DNA of 64,000 bases, from the NCBI RefSeq assembly GCF_964340395.1, contig NC_135563.1, positions 16,320,001-16,384,000 of the forward strand, read 5' to 3'. The position numbers were made by a program, and so were the translations under genes. This document shows positions 60,784 through 64,000 of the stretch, piece after piece (positions within the stretch are counted from its first letter, which is position 1; every line of letters starts with the position of its first letter). Under the pieces are notes generated by a model. The model saw nothing but the letters and a program-made list of their open reading frames with translations, made no database searches and was not told the DNA's origin. The DNA is from Glandiceps talaboti (lineage: Eukaryota > Hemichordata > Enteropneusta > Spengelidae).

Positions 60784-61882
60784 AAGCATGATTTCACATA
60801 TAGGACACAAGACTGTGTTGTACGTGTCATAATTGTCTTTTTTATTTTCCTTGTAGTTGGAAACCATGGTTGATGTCCAAAAACGAGAGATAGCACAGTT
60901 CAAAGAAAAACAGTTATCCCATGATGCAGCAGCCAAGAGAGCTATTGCTACTCTAAAGAAAGAAATGGCTACAAGAGTTGACCAGGTAAATTGAATTGTT
61001 AAATGTAGATAATAAGCTAGGGATCAAATAATTTGATATGGATGTGATTGTAGTTTTATATCACAGTGCTTCACTCATTGACTGACAGGTTTGTCATAGT
61101 GGTCTCTTCTTCTTTCAATGACTCCTTACATTGGAGGACAGTGTCCTCACAATGACAAACATTTCAGTCTTCTTTGCATACGTTTGTGTTTGTGTTTTCA
61201 CTATAATTTATACACTTCCTCATGCCAGTTATAAATATAAATCATGATTGATTTCCTTCACCTGAAAAATGTAATAACTAAATATGTAATAAATATTATT
61301 CCCCAATATTTTTCTTCATTCGGCCAAGGAAAATATTTATCACTTAACATTATGAGTCACAAGAGGAGTAGTGACAAACCCTTAGGTCACAAGTATCCGG
61401 CTGAATTAAGAAAAATATTGGGGAATAATATAATTATACCTCCTCAAACAATTTTTGGGAAAATGATGGTGATTTTGTACATTTTGATGTATATATATTT
61501 CGATCACCAGTGATGTAGATGCGAGTTATCGTGATGTAGAACAACCAGGTTATCAAAACCCATATATTTGTTTGAATGCTTTCAACCTGGCTTGTGTGTG
61601 GTGTAACAGGTCATACACCCTGGGTGAAAAGTCATGATGATTTCATGTCTAATCCCAACTGTTTTACAGGTTAAAAAAATGTACGAAGAAGCAGTCAAAG
61701 AAAAAGAATCAATGGTCATCAAATTTGCCAAGAGTGAGAAAGAGATGATAGACCAACAGAAGATAAACCAAACCCTAGAAAGAAAACTTAATGAACAAAA
61801 TAAACAGATTGAAGTGACATCGTCACAGTTAAAAACGTTGAAAGCTGATCGAAGTAAGATGAAGAGTCATGCAGAAATCAAG
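53169..61882 (+). CDS. CCDC186: CCDC186-like coiled-coil protein, 5' exons 1-4 (partial)
   Basis: CCDC186 (worm CCCP-1) is a golgin-like coiled-coil protein of the trans-Golgi that helps make dense-core vesicles. Exons: 53169-54052, 60425-60563, 60857-60985 and 61670-61882; phases 2, 0, 0, 0, and open at the end. The start is the ATG at 53169 (context CACAATGG); an earlier in-frame ATG at 53055 would translate what looks like a 5' UTR with an intron. Exon 1 encodes about 295 acidic, Ser/Asp/Glu-rich disordered residues, then a short helix (ELPEYKDLLSKYETIQKQ). Exons 2-4 are continuous coiled coil. Exon 4 (KSEKEMIDQQKINQTLERKL) resembles the human segment with GEKESLDLRKEKETLEKKL, recalled from memory. 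Intron 1 is 6.4 kb. The rest of the coiled coil and the C-terminus are outside the window. Another golgin is possible. Confidence 0.78.
56745..57010. repeat. Degenerate GC-richer minisatellite, period about 30 bp
   Basis: Imperfect repeats of the form CTGTCCTGG(CCTGG/ACCAG)ACTTGAATCTAAG, about eight to nine units with variable length. It is GC-richer than its surroundings. Confidence 0.75.
58511..58845 (+). repeat. Dispersed foldback repeat, family B, best copy
   Basis: The left arm 58511-58589 and right arm 58711-58794 are imperfect reverse complements. Shared blocks are TAATGAAAATTTCT, AGTCAAAATATTTCTTGGA, CAAATTT and GTCAGCATC. The flank 58795-58845 also matches the second copy near 30931-30965. 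No reading frame is visible; it is a MITE-like element. Confidence 0.75.
60749..60783. repeat. (CAA)n microsatellite in CCDC186 intron 2
   Basis: About 11 CAA trinucleotides; the poly-Leu open frame on the minus strand is an artefact. Confidence 0.9.
61285..61440. repeat. Foldback repeat, family D
   Basis: The block TATTATTCCCCAATATTTTT at about 61297 recurs as its reverse complement at about 61410-61430, with CTTCATTCGGCC and GGCTGAATTAAG continuing the arms. The interior block GAGTAGTGACAAACCCTTAG also occurs, with one change, at 36899-36919 in a Tudor-gene intron, so the family is dispersed. Confidence 0.65.
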
Positions 61883-62842
61883 GTGTGTTTAGTTTTGTTG
61901 ATGTACTATAATTAGCATAATAAGGAGGTCAAAGGTCAGAGTGACAGACTACTGGGTAGACAGGATTTAGATTTAGGAATTATTTGAAGATATGGTCAGT
62001 GCAGATATGTGATTATAACATTGCTGAGAAATGTGGTCGGTTGTTCCCTCTGAGTACAAACTGGAGCCAGTTTATTGGAATTTTCTTGAATATGTGGGAA
62101 TCTTGGTATAAAACAGAAGAGAGAAATGTGATAGTCATGCATAGATATCTATACCTTATACAATAGTTTTAGTTGGGTATTAAAACTAATTATCACATAA
62201 ATATGTACAAATCTTCACCTGTGTGACGTCAAACAGGGCAGATCAAAAACCCATATCACCCCTGTTCTACTGAACTATTTTCTATGTACTGTTTCGAGTG
62301 TTCCTGCCAATCCTACGTTATGATCAAGTTATCATAATAATTATGTGCTTTCAAAACGTAAATGCACACATTACGTTACGTATATCGTTGGGTGGCATGA
62401 GTTTGATACATAGAGCTACTTTTATTTTTATTTGATAAATTTTATTCTATCTAAAGATCATGTAGATTAATCTGATTATCGATGTAGCAGCTGGCAAGCT
62501 TACTTCCAATTTTCCGTTGAGCTCAGAGCTCCAAACTTACACATCCCAAGCAAATATGATTCAAATGATGGAACAAAAGTCGTATTCAGACAAATTGTAC
62601 TTTTAAACTAAAATCAATATTACATGTACATCGCAAGGTTATAACCGATAATTTTGGTTGAGAAACCATAGAACAGTATGACCGGTACTGTGTTGGTAAG
62701 CTTGACCTCACGACAGGTCGCGTGATTACATAATTTGCATAGCCGTTGGGTGAAGAAAATAGTGCGATGAAACGATGCAGTATTTGTAAAATTCAATTTA
62801 AAATTTCAGAAAAATATGGAGGAATACTTAGTTATGTGATAA

Positions 62843-63007
62843 ATATATAATTCCATGAAATCAATGTTAATTTTACGTCATAATGCTCCTCGTATGATTC
62901 CACGGACTACAAATTCTCACCTACCAGTTCGAATTTGTATTAGTCCGCGGAATCATACTCCGAGCATTATGACGTAAAACTAACATTGATTTCATGGGAT
63001 TATATAT
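62843..63007. repeat. Foldback (MITE-like) element with CRE-like motif in both arms
   Basis: The left arm 62843-62915 and right arm 62931-63007 are imperfect reverse complements, with a loop of about 15 nt. Both arms carry CCATGAAATCAATGTTA, TTTTACGTCATAATGCTC and ATGATTCC-CGGACTA. No reading frame is visible. Confidence 0.85.
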
Positions 63008-63894
63008 AAATTAAAAAAAACAAGGTAAGTTTTACACATATTTACCATCTTTAGTAAACGCACAATACTTTGATGTAATGGTGTCTCTTGGCCAATGAAA
63101 TCAATTATCAGAGAAAAGAACTTGCGCAAAAAATTTAATTTATTTAGTAGTGAAGTTACAGTATGTGTATATTGTAATTTGCATAGTGTTGCTGCTGTAG
63201 GAAGGATTTCAATTTTTAATCTGTTTCCTGCCCAGGGCCATAACAAAGACCCATTTGCTATGTTTTCATTATCATTCTAATTATACTAGGATACCTTTTG
63301 TCACACCACACAAAAAATGTTACTGTTTCACAAAACTTTTACTATGTTTTTGAAAATGTTACAATATCACATAGAATTAATGTCCACATTCCCACCATGA
63401 GATTTGCATAACTCAAAGTATTCTGTGGTAGTGGGATAAATATAAGCATTTGTGATATGTTTTTACAGCATGTTGCATTTGTTATTCTGTTTCACAGCAG
63501 TGACAAGATTGCTATTTACATTCAGCATTTTTGTAGAAACATATTTCCTCCAGGAAATTAAAAACCATTTATTATTTCTATTAACAATACACTATGGCAT
63601 TACAATACAGTATGCTATACAGATACTTTTTTTGAGGAAATGTTGTCGTAACTGATATCTGTTCAGAGGTAATTCAAAACAATTTATCTTTTTCATTCTC
63701 ATTATTTATGCAGACACTGACCAACAGAGCATTAAAAGGATGCTTCAGTCTAACTGATATCTGTTGAGACTTAAATTTCAGGGCTTGAATTTAACTTCTA
63801 TACTTGGTAGTAAGATTAGCCATGTGAACTGTTATAGCTACAATTTTCTATTGATTTCCATTTATCTAACAGACTACCATCATATAAGTTTTGA

Positions 63895-64000
63895 AGTCTA
63901 GATACAATGTTTAGTAGTCTATGTGCCCTAGACTACTGTTAATTTGGTAGTCTAGATACAGTGTTTAGTAGTCTGTGAGTTCTGGACTACTGCAAATTTG
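63895..64000. repeat. 54-bp tandem repeat at window end
   Basis: AGTCTAGATACA-TGTTTAGTAGTCT at 63895 recurs at 63949, followed in both by a GACTACTG and AATTTG block. The array may continue past the window. Confidence 0.8.

Larger units (their letters stand above)
61883..64000. other. CCDC186 intron 4 or downstream sequence
   Basis: No coding exon was recognised after the donor at 61883. It contains a foldback element (62843-63007) and a two-copy 54-bp tandem repeat at the window end (63895-64000). Confidence 0.6.

Overview
The window is nuclear DNA from an animal, most likely a non-vertebrate bilaterian. It is AT-rich by eye, its genes have many short exons with GT-AG introns, microsatellites are frequent (CA/TG, AT, GA, CATA, GATA, CAA), and several short foldback repeat families recur. 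The encoded proteins (Slit, HAUS8, a Tudor/MYND protein, CCDC186) are metazoan families. The species cannot be fixed from the sequence. All exon models below were built by hand, by joining GT-AG sites in matching phase; no alignment or transcript was available.

Layout. (1) 1-13010, minus strand: the 5' end of a slit gene (signal peptide, LRRNT and the first three LRR exons of exactly 72 nt); the rest of the gene lies beyond position 1. (2) 13011-19034: slit promoter side and intergenic DNA, with a near-perfect 514-bp foldback structure filled with AT/TG/CA repeats. (3) 19035-28673, plus strand: a complete 17-exon HAUS8 (augmin subunit) gene with an unusually long N-terminal half. (4) 28674-33517: convergent 3' flanks. 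(5) 33518-51201, minus strand: a complete, about 25-exon germline-type gene encoding RRM, MYND zinc finger and five extended Tudor domains (TDRD1/Vreteno-like, piRNA-pathway type). (6) About 51840-53168: a divergent promoter region. (7) 53169-61882 and onward, plus strand: the 5' four coding exons of a CCDC186 (golgin / dense-core-vesicle coiled-coil) gene that runs off the window.

Functionally the genes are a mixed neighbourhood: axon-guidance ligand, mitotic spindle microtubule nucleation, piRNA/nuage scaffold, Golgi/vesicle coiled coil. Nothing suggests an operon or gene cluster.

The most striking feature is that several tandem arrays in the HAUS8 and Tudor genes are built from copies of exon-intron junctions. 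The best case is at 38726-39524. Sixteen 51-bp units each hold a 34-nt mini-exon flanked by its own 3' and 5' splice sites. One 34-nt insertion is just what is needed to keep the Tudor gene in frame between the flanking exons, while the 17-nt spacers are too short to be spliced as introns. This is a candidate for a mutually exclusive mini-exon cassette. Next to it is a 39-bp array repeating the 5' splice site of the preceding exon, and in HAUS8 a 57-bp array extends an exon's reading frame in frame for eight 19-residue repeats.
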